Assembly (NCBI RefSeq): GCF_002217945.1
Contig: NZ_BCMG01000007.1
Coordinates: 88,987 to 152,986, forward strand
Reading direction: 5' to 3'
DNA from: Secundilactobacillus silagei JCM 19001
GTDB lineage: Bacteria > Bacillota > Bacilli > Lactobacillales > Lactobacillaceae
Length of the DNA stretch: 64,000 bases
In this document: one piece after another, positions 17,131 to 25,689 of the stretch
How the letters are laid out: each line of letters opens with the position of its first letter
Position numbering within the stretch: position 1 is the first letter of the stretch
Program-made: the position numbers and the translations under genes
Notes under the pieces: generated by a model
Database searches by the model: none
Told to the model about the DNA's origin: nothing
The model's input: the letters and a program-made list of their open reading frames with translations, nothing else

Positions 17131-17826
17131 TTACAGTGACCCAACGAGCATCTGTTCGCGCGTCGCCATGGCTTTCTCAAAATCATCCGTAAAGATACCG
17201 TCGACATCTTGTGAGAAAAGCTTGAGCATCCGTTTTTCATTATTGACCGTCCAAATACGCTCAATCAATCCTTCATTATCCTGAGCTCGCCGTAAATGCA
17301 GCCCATTTAAATGTTCTTTTCTTAAAAATTGAAGCGGTTCGCGAATCGCGTGTCCCGCTAAGTAACAATAGTTTTGACTGTCATCTAATTGCTGACAAAT
17401 TTTTAAACTAGCTAAGTTAAAGGACGAGTAAATGACGGGGTGTCTCAAATAGGCTTGACTCACTTGCTTTAAAACGATTTCTTCGATCCCTTTATAGTGA
17501 ATTTGATCAGTTTTAAATTCGAGGTTTAAGATCACGTCAGCGTTTCTCACCAATTCTAGTAAATCATATAACGTCGGAATTGATTCGCCGTTACTTAGTT
17601 TAAATAGCGCTAACTGTTCGTAATCATAGTCACAGATTCTGCCCTTGCCATTCGTGGTTCGATTGATTTTTTCATCATGCATAATAACGGGTAAGCGATC
17701 ACGGGTTAAGTGCACATCAAACTCCAATCCTTCAACATTGTGCTCAACAGCATACCGAAACCCCTGCATTGAATTTTCCGGAAATTTTGCTGGAATACCA
17801 CGGTGACCAAATATCAAAGTTGACAT
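17131..17826 (-). CDS. Glycerophosphodiester phosphodiesterase
   Basis: Hydrolyses glycerophosphodiesters (phospholipid head-group remnants or teichoic acid turnover products) to glycerol 3-phosphate and an alcohol. 231 residues, cytosolic, no signal peptide. The GDPD signature is complete: IFGHRGIPAKFPENSMQGF (His and Glu/Asn, residues 5-23), GLEFDVHLTRDRLPVIMHDEKINRTTNGKG (about 33-62), LNLEFK (about 95-100), and WTVNNEKRMLKLFSQDVDGIFTDDF near the end. The ribosome binding site is weak but includes AGGAGGGC upstream of ATG 17826. It is a single-gene unit. Confidence 0.93.
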   Translation of the reverse strand: MSTLIFGHRGIPAKFPENSMQGFRYAVEHNVEGLEFDVHLTRDRLPVIMHDEKINRTTNGKGRICDYDYEQLALFKLSNGESIPTLYDLLELVRNADVILNLEFKTDQIHYKGIEEIVLKQVSQAYLRHPVIYSSFNLASLKICQQLDDSQNYCYLAGHAIREPLQFLRKEHLNGLHLRRAQDNEGLIERIWTVNNEKRMLKLFSQDVDGIFTDDFEKAMATREQMLVGSL

Positions 17827-18161
17827 TTTTCGCCCTCCTATTTGTAGTGGTTCACTCGACTACAAGCTAAGTGTACAGAACGTTTCTAGCGTTTCTGCAT
17901 GGTTTGCGTATTGAATGTGTAAAGGTTTAGGAGAAATCAGTTTATCTTGCCGAAACGCGCAAAAAAAGACAGCTCCCGGCCATATAAGAAGAATCCCCCA
18001 CACAGTCAAAACCGGACTCTCCAATGTTACCGTGTCGAAACGCGCAAAAAAAAGACGCTTAGCTCCCGGCCATATAAGAGAAATAGCCCCACACAGTCAA
18101 AACCGGACTGTATGGGGCTATTTCTCTTATATTCTGGGAGCTAAGCGTCTTTTTTTACGCT
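17827..18161. repeat. adhE-distal hairpin element array (one full copy, one decayed copy)
   Basis: Reading on the minus strand from the adhE stop codon: a full element (about 18165-18031) starts GAGCG, runs into a hairpin with arms of about 50 bases (AAGACGCTTAGCTCCC…, stem core GCCCCATACAGTC, loop GGTTTT) and ends GCGCGTTTCGACA. A second copy (about 18030-17948) keeps the loop, right arm (GGCCGGGAGCTG) and tip GCGCGTTTCGGCAA but has lost most of its left arm. The first copy contains T-runs and should terminate adhE. Frames open across this block are by-products of the repeat. The remaining bases up to the GDPD gene hold nothing I recognise. Confidence 0.85.
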
Positions 18162-20783
18162 CTATTTCTCCACACCCTTACCATCATATTCATCGATCAT
18201 AATCTGACGCAATTCGCCGATGAGTGGTTCCTTAGGGTTAGCAGTCGTGCATTGGTCTTCATAAGCTAATTCGGCCAAGTCATCAACCTTTTCATCGAAG
18301 TGTTTCTTGTCAACGCCGTTCGCCTTCAAACTCAAGGTAACGTCAACTGAGTGAGCCAAATCGATAATCTTGTGTACCAAAGCTTCTTTAAGTTCTTCGT
18401 TGTTCTTACCAGTTAAACCAACGTAACGGGCAATTTCAGCGTAGTCTTCATCCGCACGGAAGTATTCGTATTTAGGCCAAGTAGTCAGCTTACGAGGTTC
18501 CTTGAAATTGTATCTGATAACGTGTGGCAAGGTAATCGCAATTGCCAAACCATGAGGCAGACCGAACTCACCACCAAGTTTGTGGGCGATTGAGTGGTTA
18601 ACACCTAAGAAGGCGTTAGCGAAGGCCATCCCGGCAATGGTAGCCGCGTTATGCATTTCTTCACGGGCATGTTGATCACCATTGTATGAAGCCGTTAAGT
18701 TATCAAAGACTAACTTGATAGCTTGCAGTGACCATGGACGAGTGTAATCTGAAGCCATGTTTGAAACAAAGGATTCGATACCGTGGGTCAAGACATCCAA
18801 ACCAGCCCATGAAATGGTCTTCTTTGGCAGACTTTCGATAAATTGTGAATCCACAATGGCAACGTCTGGAGTCAATGCGTAGTCAGCTAATGGGTACTTA
18901 ACGTGGGTCTTAGAGTCAGTAATAACAGCGAATGGTGTTACTTCTGAACCAGTACCTGAAGTGGTTGGAATAGCAACGAATTGTGCCTTCTTAGCCTTTT
19001 CAAACTGGTAAGTCCGCTTCCGGATATCCAAGAACTTCTGCTTTGCACCGAAGAAGCTTGCATCTGGATGCTCGTAGAATAACCACATGCATTTGGCAGC
19101 ATCCATTGGTGAACCGCCACCTAAAGCAATGATCGTATCTGGCTTAAAGGCCTTCATTTGAGCATAGCCTTTTTCAACCGTATCAGTAGTTGGATCTGAT
19201 TCCATTACTGAGAAGAGTTGATATTCGATGCCATCTGGACGGCGCTTTAATTCACCTAAAACCTTGTCGACATAGCCAAGTGAGATCATAGCTGGATCAG
19301 CAACGATGAAGGCTTTCTTAACACCAGGCATTGAGCCGAGGTAACGAACTGACGTCTTTTCAAAGTAAACTCGAGGTAATTTAATCCACTGCATATTATT
19401 CCGCCGCTTTGCGATTGTTTTAATGTTTAATAGGTCAAATGATGACACGTTATGTGAAACAGAGTTCTTGCCCCATGAACCAGTACCAAGGGTTAATGAA
19501 GGAATCATTTCGTTGTAAAGGTTACCGATACCACCTAAAGCAGATGGTGTGTTAACCAATACCCGGCTAGCCTTCATCTTGATCCCGTATTCAGTAGCCA
19601 GATCTTCATCTTCAGTGTGAATGGCTGCAGTATGGCCAAGACCGCCAAAGTGCAACAGATCGTTCGCAATCTTGAAGCCTTCCTTATGGTCAGCTGACTT
19701 GTAAACAGAGATTACTGGGCAAAGCTTTTCAGCTGAGAGCATGTTGTCTGGACCAACTGTTGTTAATTCAGCAGCTAAAACCTTAGTATCTTCTGGTACG
19801 TCAATACCAGCTAATTTAGCGATCTTAACAGCAGCCATCCCAGCGATAGGGCCCTTAACACTGCCACGTTTTGGATCGTACATTGCATCAGCTAAAGCTT
19901 TTTGGTCAGCCTTCTTAATGAAGAAGACCTTACGAGCTTTCATTTCTTGCTTAACATCGTTATAAATATCAGCATCGATGATGACACTGTTTTCAGTGGC
20001 ACAGATCATCCCATTATCAAAGGTCTTTGAAAGCACGATGTCGTTAACCGCACGCTTGATGTTAGCCGTCTTTTCAATGTAAGCAGGACCGTTACCAGGA
20101 CCAACACCTAAGGCTGGCTTACCAGTTGAATAAGCGGCCTTAACCATACCAGGACCACCAGTAGCAAGTACTGAGGCAACCTTTGGATGGTTCATCAAAG
20201 CAGTGGTTGCTTCAAGGCTTGGTTCTTCAATCCATTGAATAACGCCTTCTGGAGCACCGGCTGCAATCGCTGCATCGCGCATGACCTTAGCAGCAGCAAC
20301 AGAAGATTTTTGAGCTTGTGGATGAAAACCGAAGATAATTGGGTTCCGCGTCTTAACCGCAATTAATGATTTGAACATAGTAGTAGAAGTTGGGTTGGTA
20401 ACTGGTGTAACCCCAGCTAGGATTCCTAGTGGTTCAGCAACTTTGATTAATTGACGTTCTTTATCGTCTTCAATGATACCAACGGTTTTATCGTTTTTAA
20501 TACTGTGCCAAATTTCTTCAGTAGCAAACATGTTTTTGATGGCTTTATCTTCCCAAACACCACGACCAGTTTCATCAACAGCTAACTTAGCTAAGCGCAT
20601 ATGTTGATCTAAACCGGCGATTGCCATTTGGTGCACAATATGATCAACCTTTTCTTGAGTAAAGTCATCCATGCCACAAAGTGCATCGTGAGCTTTATTA
20701 ACTAAGGCATCGATGTGTTCATTGACGCTGACGGGCTTCTTGGCCTGTTTATTATTTTCTTTTGAATTCATTTCTTTTAACAT
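18162..20783 (-). CDS. adhE: Bifunctional acetaldehyde-CoA/alcohol dehydrogenase
   Basis: Reduces acetyl-CoA to acetaldehyde and then ethanol, re-oxidising two NADH; in heterofermentation this closes the redox balance of the phosphoketolase path. 873 residues, standard AdhE length. The N-terminal aldehyde dehydrogenase half has the catalytic Cys in FDNGMICATENS (about 253-264); the linker is followed by an iron-dependent alcohol dehydrogenase half with ALGGGSPMDAAK, PTTSGTGSEVTPFAV, HGIESFVSN and NHSIAHKLGGEFGLPHG (metal His residues). ATG 20783 has GGAGG seven bases upstream. The promoter is followed by a Rex-like box, and upstream lies the CTTTCA dyad shared with zwf and gnd plus a cre-like site. 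Confidence 0.98.
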   Translation of the reverse strand: MLKEMNSKENNKQAKKPVSVNEHIDALVNKAHDALCGMDDFTQEKVDHIVHQMAIAGLDQHMRLAKLAVDETGRGVWEDKAIKNMFATEEIWHSIKNDKTVGIIEDDKERQLIKVAEPLGILAGVTPVTNPTSTTMFKSLIAVKTRNPIIFGFHPQAQKSSVAAAKVMRDAAIAAGAPEGVIQWIEEPSLEATTALMNHPKVASVLATGGPGMVKAAYSTGKPALGVGPGNGPAYIEKTANIKRAVNDIVLSKTFDNGMICATENSVIIDADIYNDVKQEMKARKVFFIKKADQKALADAMYDPKRGSVKGPIAGMAAVKIAKLAGIDVPEDTKVLAAELTTVGPDNMLSAEKLCPVISVYKSADHKEGFKIANDLLHFGGLGHTAAIHTEDEDLATEYGIKMKASRVLVNTPSALGGIGNLYNEMIPSLTLGTGSWGKNSVSHNVSSFDLLNIKTIAKRRNNMQWIKLPRVYFEKTSVRYLGSMPGVKKAFIVADPAMISLGYVDKVLGELKRRPDGIEYQLFSVMESDPTTDTVEKGYAQMKAFKPDTIIALGGGSPMDAAKCMWLFYEHPDASFFGAKQKFLDIRKRTYQFEKAKKAQFVAIPTTSGTGSEVTPFAVITDSKTHVKYPLADYALTPDVAIVDSQFIESLPKKTISWAGLDVLTHGIESFVSNMASDYTRPWSLQAIKLVFDNLTASYNGDQHAREEMHNAATIAGMAFANAFLGVNHSIAHKLGGEFGLPHGLAIAITLPHVIRYNFKEPRKLTTWPKYEYFRADEDYAEIARYVGLTGKNNEELKEALVHKIIDLAHSVDVTLSLKANGVDKKHFDEKVDDLAELAYEDQCTTANPKEPLIGELRQIMIDEYDGKGVEK

Positions 20784-20820
20784 TGCTAACCCTCCATCAT
20801 GGAAATATTGGTTAATTTCT

Positions 20821-20838
20821 TTGTTATCTCTTTCACAA
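20821..20838 (-). promoter_or_regulatory. Rex-like operator of adhE
   Basis: Minus strand TTGTGAAAGAGATAACAA: a TTGTGAA half-site, four bases, then ATAACAA, five of seven matching the Rex consensus half TTCACAA. It sits just downstream of the -10 region, as expected for the NADH-responsive repressor Rex that controls adhE in many Firmicutes. No rex gene is in the window. Confidence 0.6.
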
Positions 20839-20844
20839 AAACTA

Positions 20845-20878
20845 TATTATCACACTTTTTTTAAATGTAAATAGGCAA
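20845..20878 (-). promoter_or_regulatory. Probable promoter of adhE
   Basis: Minus strand TTTACA, 16 bases, TAATAT. The end points are approximate. The A/T-rich spacer and the position just upstream of the Rex-like box support it. Confidence 0.5.
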
Positions 20879-20942
20879 ATTTAAATTGATTTTGCTCATT
20901 TTTTGATTGATTTAGTTCCTTTATCGGCGGTGTATACAAGTG

Positions 20943-20978
20943 CTTTCATGATTAAATCAGCAATGAAAGCGCTTAAAT
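20943..20978 (-). promoter_or_regulatory. CTTTCA dyad and cre-like site upstream of adhE
   Basis: Perfect inverted repeat GCTTTCAT…ATGAAAGC (CTTTCA at 20943-20948, TGAAAG at 20964-20969, 15 bases between). In adhE orientation it reads on into TGAAAGCACTT, identical to the gnd site and close to the zwf site. The other arm runs into ATGAAAGCGCTTAAAT (20963-20978), one mismatch from the cre consensus. Position is roughly 70-80 bases upstream of the promoter. Confidence 0.6.
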
Positions 20979-21087
20979 AACTAGTTTGTGAAATCACTTA
21001 CTATAGCATTCACAAGTGAAACTTTTTCTGAAAATAATTTTCATAGTGCTTATAATTCCCATAACATAGGCGTTTTGAAGCAAAATA

Positions 21088-21119
21088 AAAAAGTTTCGAA
21101 ATAATTCGAAACTTTTTTG
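21088..21119 (-). terminator. Terminator of the DUF1836 gene
   Basis: AAAAAAGTTTCGAA-ATAA-TTCGAAACTTTTTT, 14 perfect pairs with flanking A/T runs, just after the stop codon. Confidence 0.9.
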
Positions 21120-21124
21120 AAATA

Positions 21125-21652
21125 TTACTTAACTTGTTTAATTGGCTTAATTGGTTTCTCAATCATCCGCAATAACTGCTCCGATTGAATCCGGTTAACG
21201 ATCGTATCCGCAGCCACCTGCATAAGCTTGTCGTTTAACGTTTTAGCGGGTGTTTCCGGCTGTCCTTGGCCTAAATTCTTCAGTGCTTCATTCAACACAT
21301 CGATAAAATTATCGTAAGCCTGTTTGGGGAAGTCACCAGCAGTCACTTGGTCAATACCGTGCCGGATCGTTTCCGTTGAAAAGAGTGGCTTCAGCAGCCC
21401 AATCAAGAGTAGATCGGCTAGCTGCATGGTCTGATACTTTTTTTTGACTGGCGCGATGATCACCTGGTGCTTCACGTAATTATTGATCATGGCGGGCGTG
21501 ATCAGTTCCACACCTAGCTGCCCGATTGCATCGTTAACAAACGCCACGACTTGGTCCATATACAAATCAAACTTGGGCAGTTCACTCCAGTGCGGTAACT
21601 GAATTTGCCGAATCTGAGCTTCCCAGCGGTGATACTGATCGAATTCTGCCAT
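21125..21652 (-). CDS. DUF1836 domain protein
   Basis: 175 residues. The core (about 25-125) has LPKFDLYMDQVVAFVNDAIG, ITPAMINNYVKHQVI and KKYQTMQLADLLLIGLLKP, the pattern I know from DUF1836. That group looks like a MerR-like helical DNA-binding protein but has no assigned function. No membrane segment. It lies in the same direction as the P-type ATPase gene upstream, about 100 bases away, and upstream of adhE with a terminator between, so it may be its own unit or the distal gene of the ATPase transcript. Confidence 0.82.
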   Translation of the reverse strand: MAEFDQYHRWEAQIRQIQLPHWSELPKFDLYMDQVVAFVNDAIGQLGVELITPAMINNYVKHQVIIAPVKKKYQTMQLADLLLIGLLKPLFSTETIRHGIDQVTAGDFPKQAYDNFIDVLNEALKNLGQGQPETPAKTLNDKLMQVAADTIVNRIQSEQLLRMIEKPIKPIKQVK

Positions 21653-21753
21653 ATTGCCACTCCTTTTTATATCGTATGATTAATTACATCATAGTTATTG
21701 TAACACGTTTATCTGGTTTTAGTAACTAGATAATCCGATATATTAAACCCCTA

Positions 21754-24078
21754 TCACTGCCAGTTAATCCGAGCTAGAATCCGCTTGCCAACGATCTCTT
21801 GAACGAGATAGAAGAAGGGATACACGCTTGCTAACAGCGGCAAGTAAAAGAGTGCCATTGCCCAGTTAAAGATGCCTTCTAACGAGAACAGTTTCCCAAA
21901 GAACACAAAGATCAGGGCAAAACAACCGCCCATTAACACGACTAACCCCAATTTCAACCGGTTAAGCGGTCTGGCAACCATCAGTAACGCCACCAAACAA
22001 ACTGCCCCCGTTAATAACACTGACAGAGTCGACGTTTCCGCGTAGTTTAAATTAAATTGCACACCGCCAAACAGGTCAATGATGAGAATATACGTCACCA
22101 CGCAAATGGCCGCTGGTGCCGCGATCACCATGACCTGCTTCATGAACTGACCGGAGATGCGCTGGTAGTTCGGCTCCAGTGCCAGGAAGAACGTCGGAAT
22201 CCCAACGGTCAGGACTGAAATCGGGGTTAACTGGATCGGCTGAAACGGATACCCGTTGCTCATAAAAATGAAAATTAGGCTCAGGGCGACCGAATACATC
22301 GTTTTAATCAAGTATAGAGCTGCCACCCGTTCAATGTTATTGATCACTCGCCGACCTTCATTTAGAACGTTGAGCATGGCATCAAAGTTGGAGTCAACCA
22401 GCACGAAGTCAGCAATACTCTTAGCCGCCTCACTGCCACTGGCCATGGCGATTCCGCAGTCCGCCTGCCGCAACGCTAAAATATCGTTCACGCCATCGCC
22501 GGTCATGGCAACCGTATGGTCAGCACGTTGCCAAGCCATCACTAACTGCTTTTTCTGGGTCGGTGTCACCCGGCCAAAGACGGTGTATTTAGCCACTAGC
22601 TGATCATAATCGATATCGTCGCCTAAAGTGCTCATATCAATTAATTTATCCCAATGCTTAATGCCCGCTCGAGAAGCAATATTAGCCACCGTCGTGGGAT
22701 TATCACCCGAAATAACCTTTAACGCCACATCCTGGTTTTGAAAATAACGAAACGTATCAACGGCGTTTTCGCGAATTTCATCTTCGATCAAGATCAAGCC
22801 CAGTAAAGTCACTTCACCTAAATTATCGGGCTGCAATTCAGTAGTTTGGGCAATACACAAGACTCGTAACCCATCCGCAGCATACCCTTCAATTTGCTTG
22901 GTCAGGTCAGCCGGAACCTGTTTGAGCATAAATTCCGGTGCGCCAATGACGTAGTTTTGCTGATCAACCTGGACACCGCTCCACTTTCTGGCTGAAGAAA
23001 ATGGCACGACCTGAGTGGCCTGCCAGCCCGGATCAGCTAACACACTATTCAGAGCGCGGGCAGTTTCGTTATCATCGCCGATCGCGTTGATTGTTCCGCC
23101 CACGATCAGTTTTACTTGGTCGAGTGTTTGATGGTTCAACGGGACAATTTTGCTCAGCTGCAATTTACCACTAGTAATGGTCCCCGTTTTATCCAATCCC
23201 AAAACATCAACGCGAGCCAGCCCTTCAATGGCGGGAAGCTCCCGAACAAGAACCCGATGATGGGCAAGGTTCATGGCAGAAACCGCTAAAGAAACCGAGG
23301 TCAGCAAAACTAGTCCTTCAGGGATCATCCCGATCATGGCCGCGGTAGTGCCTAAGATGGCTTGGTTGATGCTGCTGTGATTTAACAGTCTTGAAATAAA
23401 AAGAACGGCACCAAGGGGCACAATCACGATGGTTAAGATCTTAATGATACGGTTAATGGTATTGAGCAGCTGGCTATTCGTACTCTCACCCGACTGAACT
23501 TCGCCGGATAACGTATTAATGAAACTCTTCGCCCCAACGTGAGTCGCTTGGACGACTGCTTGACCGCTCACCAAGAAGCTGCCGGAGACGACTGTGTCTC
23601 CCGTTTGCTTAGTAATTGGCGTGGCTTCACCAGTAATCTGGGATTCGTCAACTTCAATCCCCTTAGTAGCCTTAACAATGCCGTCAACTGGTAACTGATC
23701 GCCCCGCTGCATCACTAACAGGTCATCTTGGACGATTGCGTCTTGGTGAAGCTGGACGGTCCCCGCCGCTCGCTGAACCCGATAAGTTGCTTCAGACAGG
23801 AGGCTCATTTTATCGATCTGGTGTTTGGAGCGAATTTCTTGAATAATACCGATAGCCGTATTCACGATGGCGACGCCCAAAAACAATTCGTTTTTATAGC
23901 TCCCTGTGATCAGCACCAACGCGCCTAAAACTAAGTTGATCAGGTTAAACCAGGTCAGTAAATTATCCCGGAAAATCTCCTTGATCGACCGTGTTAAAGA
24001 CGGTGCCGGCTCGTTTTGCTGTCCAGCATCGATTCGTTGCTGCACTTGTTTTGCTGTTAGACCCTGTGAAATCGGCAT
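21754..24078 (-). CDS. Cation-translocating P-type ATPase, CtpE/Exp7-like (probable Ca2+)
   Basis: 774 residues from ATG 24078 (AAGGGTGG upstream; an in-frame GTG at 24090 overlaps it). Order: two N-terminal membrane helices, actuator domain with DESQITGEATP (TGES-type loop), two helices with MIGMIPEGLVLLTSV, phosphorylation motif LGLDKTGTITSG, nucleotide-binding domain, AMTGDGVNDILALRQADCGIAMASGSEAA hinge, then six C-terminal helices. The PEGL in helix 4 and ELPAIEGLARVDVL before DKTGT match the CtpE/Exp7 branch, linked to calcium export in mycobacteria and streptococci. Ion choice is inferred from that similarity. Confidence 0.88.
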   Translation of the reverse strand: MPISQGLTAKQVQQRIDAGQQNEPAPSLTRSIKEIFRDNLLTWFNLINLVLGALVLITGSYKNELFLGVAIVNTAIGIIQEIRSKHQIDKMSLLSEATYRVQRAAGTVQLHQDAIVQDDLLVMQRGDQLPVDGIVKATKGIEVDESQITGEATPITKQTGDTVVSGSFLVSGQAVVQATHVGAKSFINTLSGEVQSGESTNSQLLNTINRIIKILTIVIVPLGAVLFISRLLNHSSINQAILGTTAAMIGMIPEGLVLLTSVSLAVSAMNLAHHRVLVRELPAIEGLARVDVLGLDKTGTITSGKLQLSKIVPLNHQTLDQVKLIVGGTINAIGDDNETARALNSVLADPGWQATQVVPFSSARKWSGVQVDQQNYVIGAPEFMLKQVPADLTKQIEGYAADGLRVLCIAQTTELQPDNLGEVTLLGLILIEDEIRENAVDTFRYFQNQDVALKVISGDNPTTVANIASRAGIKHWDKLIDMSTLGDDIDYDQLVAKYTVFGRVTPTQKKQLVMAWQRADHTVAMTGDGVNDILALRQADCGIAMASGSEAAKSIADFVLVDSNFDAMLNVLNEGRRVINNIERVAALYLIKTMYSVALSLIFIFMSNGYPFQPIQLTPISVLTVGIPTFFLALEPNYQRISGQFMKQVMVIAAPAAICVVTYILIIDLFGGVQFNLNYAETSTLSVLLTGAVCLVALLMVARPLNRLKLGLVVLMGGCFALIFVFFGKLFSLEGIFNWAMALFYLPLLASVYPFFYLVQEIVGKRILARINWQ

Positions 24079-24174
24079 GCACCAAACCACCCTTCGTATC
24101 TATTAACAGTATTGTACAAAACTTCCAACCAACTTGGGGCAATTTGCTGATTTCTTTAAAGAAATACCAATAAT

Positions 24175-24195
24175 TGTAAGCGCTTTTGCTATAAT
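24175..24195 (+). promoter_or_regulatory. cre site next to the -10 box of the aldo/keto reductase gene
   Basis: TGTAAGCGCTTTTG (24175-24188) is followed one base later by TATAAT (24190-24195). The cre lies in the spacer region, so CcpA binding should block the promoter. No convincing -35 box is seen. Confidence 0.6.
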
Positions 24196-24230
24196 GGATT
24201 GGAAGACTATCAGAGAAGGAGTAACGTAGA

Positions 24231-25079
24231 ATGGTTGAAAAAACAGTTAAACTGGCGGACGGTAATGAACTGCCGCTGGTCGGGTTTGGAACTTACTTGA
24301 TCAATACGCAAGAAATGATGGATACGACGATTAAAACGGCGTTCGATGCTGGTTACCGGTTATTTGATACCGCCCAGATCTACCGCAACGAAGATTTTCT
24401 GGGTCAAACGTTAGTCAACCTGCAAATTCCGCGCGATCAGGTCTTTATCACGACCAAGGTGGCGGAAATCAGCCAGGGCTATGATCATACGATTCAAACG
24501 GTTGATGATTCACTCAAGCGGCTCAAAATGAACTATCTTGATCTGTTACTGGTTCATTGGCCGGTTCAGAAGTACTTCTTTGATACGTGGCGCGCACTGG
24601 AAAAGCTCAAGGCAGACGGTAAGGTGAAGTCAATTGGGGTTTCTAACTTCAGCATGGCCCACCTGGAACTCTTAAAGACCAAGGCCAAGAAAATGCCCGT
24701 TGTTAATCAAGTTGAATTACATCCGTATCTCAACCAGCGCGCGCTAGTCCAATTTGATAAAGCCCACGACATTGTGACGCAAGCTTGGAGCCCACTGGGA
24801 CGCGGGGTCACCCTGGATGATGAAATGCTGAAGAAAATGGCTGATCACCATCACGTTTCGGTTGCTCAGCTGATTTTAAAGTGGCACCTGCAAAACGGCG
24901 TTGCCATTATTCCTAAATCCAAGACCCCTAGCCGAATCAAAGAAAACTACCAATTAGATTTTGACCTCTCCGAAGACGAATGCGGCATGGTCGATTTATT
25001 AAACCGCAATCAACGTACCGGGGACGATCCCGAACTGGTTTACGAAAACGGCAAACAATATAAGGTCCATCACGATTAG
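24231..25079 (+). CDS. Aldo/keto reductase (AKR5/2,5-diketogluconate reductase-like)
   Basis: 282 residues, NADPH-dependent carbonyl reductase of the AKR fold. The catalytic tetrad is visible: Asp in GYRLFDTAQIY (residues 44-54), Tyr in the same stretch (IYRNE), Lys in VFITTKV (about 76), His in LLLVHWP (about 108). Further marks are SIGVSNF, VNQVELHPYL, and the C-terminal IPKSKTPSRIKENYQ NADPH-binding loop. The start has GAGAAGGAG upstream. A cre site in the promoter predicts glucose repression. Its natural substrate cannot be told. Confidence 0.93.
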   Translation: MVEKTVKLADGNELPLVGFGTYLINTQEMMDTTIKTAFDAGYRLFDTAQIYRNEDFLGQTLVNLQIPRDQVFITTKVAEISQGYDHTIQTVDDSLKRLKMNYLDLLLVHWPVQKYFFDTWRALEKLKADGKVKSIGVSNFSMAHLELLKTKAKKMPVVNQVELHPYLNQRALVQFDKAHDIVTQAWSPLGRGVTLDDEMLKKMADHHHVSVAQLILKWHLQNGVAIIPKSKTPSRIKENYQLDFDLSEDECGMVDLLNRNQRTGDDPELVYENGKQYKVHHD

Positions 25080-25083
25080 ACAA

Positions 25084-25121
25084 AAAGAGGCGCACCGAAA
25101 CTTAATTCGGTGCGCCTCTTT
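25084..25121 (+). terminator. Bidirectional terminator between the aldo/keto reductase and hsp20 genes
   Basis: AAAGAGGCGCACCGAA-ACTTAA-TTCGGTGCGCCTCTTT, 16 perfect pairs. Confidence 0.92.
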
Positions 25122-25150
25122 GGTAATTGCAATCAAATTCTCAACAACGA

Positions 25151-25576
25151 TTAGTCAATGCTGATGTGGTGGCTGTCTTGCTGATCTTCAGTCATCTTTG
25201 GCAATGTTAATTTCAAAATACCGCCATCGTAGGTTGCCTTGACATTATCTTGATCAACGCCTGGCAGATAGAAGCTGCGGGTGACGTTGCTTGAGCTGCG
25301 TTCTTGACGAAGGACGCGGCCTTTTTCATCCTTATCTTCCTTGTCCAAATTGTGAACGGCGTTGATCCGTAACGTATTGTCACGATAGTCAATATGAATG
25401 CCATCCTTCTTAAAACCAGGCAGTTCAGCGGAAACTTCGTAATCTTTGTCGTTTTCTTTAATATCAGTCTTCATTTCGTCATCGTTAAAGAACTTCTGAC
25501 CAAAGTTACCGAAGTCGTTGAAGAAGTTCATTGGATCCATATCATTAATGTTTCTGTTTGCTAATAAGTTAGTCAT
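25151..25576 (-). CDS. hsp20: Small heat shock protein, Hsp20/alpha-crystallin family
   Basis: ATP-independent chaperone that holds unfolding proteins. 141 residues, usual for lactobacilli. A Phe/Asn/Asp-rich N-terminal arm (1-40) is followed by the alpha-crystallin domain (about 42-130) with YEVSAELPGFKKDGIHIDY, RSFYLPGVDQDNVKATYDGGILKLTLPK; the C-terminal extension lacks a clear IxI motif (ends HHISID). The ribosome binding site is AAAGGGG. The upstream region carries a CtsR-like tandem repeat in the promoter and a perfect CIRCE element, so dual control by CtsR and HrcA is expected. Confidence 0.95.
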   Translation of the reverse strand: MTNLLANRNINDMDPMNFFNDFGNFGQKFFNDDEMKTDIKENDKDYEVSAELPGFKKDGIHIDYRDNTLRINAVHNLDKEDKDEKGRVLRQERSSSNVTRSFYLPGVDQDNVKATYDGGILKLTLPKMTEDQQDSHHISID

Positions 25577-25656
25577 AGAGAAAAACCCCTTTCAGAATTT
25601 TTAGCTAAGGCCGATAACTCGGTGCTTGTTACCTCCTTACCAACCTTACAGTGTAT

Positions 25657-25685
25657 ATATTAGTCAGTATTGGTCAGGAATGCAA
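25657..25685 (-). promoter_or_regulatory. hsp20 promoter with CtsR-like operator in the spacer
   Basis: Minus strand TTGCAT (25685-25680), 17 bases, TAATAT (25662-25657). The spacer holds, on the plus strand, the tandem heptads AGTCAGT-ATT-GGTCAGG (25662-25678), a degenerate match to the CtsR site (RGTCAAA-N3-RGTCAAA). Confidence 0.6.
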
Positions 25686-25689
25686 GGAA

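Noticed and set aside
17948..18165. CRISPR array reading of the repeats with GCTCCCGGCC
   Set aside because: Only two units per locus, no regular spacer, and units are inverted repeats with long stems.
17915..18202. Plus-strand open frames of 95 and 65 codons across the adhE-distal repeat
   Set aside because: They are created by the self-complementary repeat block, carry its repeated sequence, and overlap the adhE stop; no ribosome binding site.
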